DNA of 64,000 nucleotides from Phyllobacterium chamaecytisi (GTDB lineage Bacteria > Pseudomonadota > Alphaproteobacteria > Rhizobiales > Rhizobiaceae). Below, in pieces: positions 63,857 through 64,000 of this stretch (its first letter is position 1; each line of letters opens with the position of its first letter). The translations under genes were made by a program, and so were the position numbers. The DNA is taken from the NCBI RefSeq assembly GCF_020164455.1, contig NZ_JAIQWW010000018.1, forward strand, positions 83,270 through 147,269, given 5' to 3'. A model generated the notes under the pieces. It was not told the DNA's origin. It searched no databases and saw only the letters and a list, made by a program, of their open reading frames with translations.

Positions 63857-64000
63857 ATGGCAAAAAGCTCGACACGCAAACTTCAGACAATCGGACTTCT
63901 CACCGACCTCGATGCACCTCTTAAAAGCCAGCCGATAAAACCGCGCGACAAGCGCCAGCCGCAGCTCGCGTTTGATCCCATGCCCGCGCGTATTGAGCCT
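63857..64000 (+). CDS. ATP-dependent DNA ligase, N-terminal fragment
   Basis: The first 48 codons of a gene cut by the window edge; GAGGG lies upstream of the ATG. LAFDPMPARIEP is the typical start of the LigD/LigC ligase domain in Rhizobiales (LPFDPMPARVEPCLALL). Such ligases act with Ku in non-homologous end joining. The catalytic Lys lies beyond the edge, so stand-alone LigC or multidomain LigD cannot be decided. Confidence 0.65.
   Translation, partial: MAKSSTRKLQTIGLLTDLDAPLKSQPIKPRDKRQPQLAFDPMPARIEP

Overview
The window reads as chromosome of an alphaproteobacterium of the Hyphomicrobiales (Rhizobiales), most like the Brucella/Ochrobactrum/Phyllobacterium group. Pointers are maeB, a gltX/nadE/nhaA/class II aroF/gor/rpiA core block, DUF2865, BA14K and DUF2059 envelope proteins, an Anbu gene cluster, and a ROSE-type RNA thermometer before a small heat-shock gene. 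Genus is inferred from gene content only. No rRNA, tRNA, CRISPR array, transposase or integrase was recognised by eye.

Layout. 1-2.05 kb: end of maeB and a secreted DUF2865 gene. 2.0-6.2 kb: a GC-rich 4.2-kb insert (quinone oxidoreductase, Gfo/Idh/MocA oxidoreductase, NTF2-like protein, divergent AraC regulator) bounded by a perfect 41-bp direct repeat; it lies exactly where the 3' ends of the DUF2865 gene and gltX appear once to have overlapped. 6.2-18.9 kb: minus-strand housekeeping block: gltX, an ABC exporter, nadE, dgkA, GFA protein, nhaA, aroF, gamma-glutamylcyclotransferase, gor, DUF2059, rpiA. 19-24.6 kb: gph, a BA14K-like protein, then the plus-strand cluster ATP-grasp / alpha-E / transglutaminase / Anbu. 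24.6-30.9 kb: L,D-transpeptidase, DUF971, and the molybdenum cofactor genes moaA, mobA, mobB with a DMT transporter between. 31.1-33.6 kb: polar amino-acid importer (binding protein and two permeases, no ATPase in the window). 33.6-46.35 kb: GSTs, penicillin acylase-type hydrolase, beta-hydroxyacid dehydrogenase, Lrp regulator, uracil-DNA glycosylase-like protein, nuclease, histidine kinase, DoxX, cobT/cobS, DUF1289, aspartic protease, dusA.

46.35-60.66 kb is accessory DNA starting at the 5' end of dusA, a gene known as an integration site for islands and prophages. It holds a phage-like ORFan pair, a GC-rich minus-strand cassette (arylsulfatase, Tat-exported metallophosphatase, two membrane proteins), then a mosaic of short genes: MliC-type lysozyme inhibitor, YedK/HMCES peptidase, a zinc-ribbon protein, a basic four-repeat protein, an intact Rap1a-like protein beside a remnant of another, a LysR remnant, Hsp20, cytochrome c and very small proteins. 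Two repeat families occur here. One pair sits in two divergent promoter regions (52.94 and 57.27 kb). The other is a 12-nt-periodic motif (56.2 and 59.03 kb). The window ends with a large autotransporter and the start of an ATP-dependent DNA ligase gene.

Best candidates for a closer look: the repeat-bounded insert in the DUF2865/gltX overlap, the paired intergenic repeats with the envelope-protection genes beside them, the Anbu cluster, and the ROSE element.
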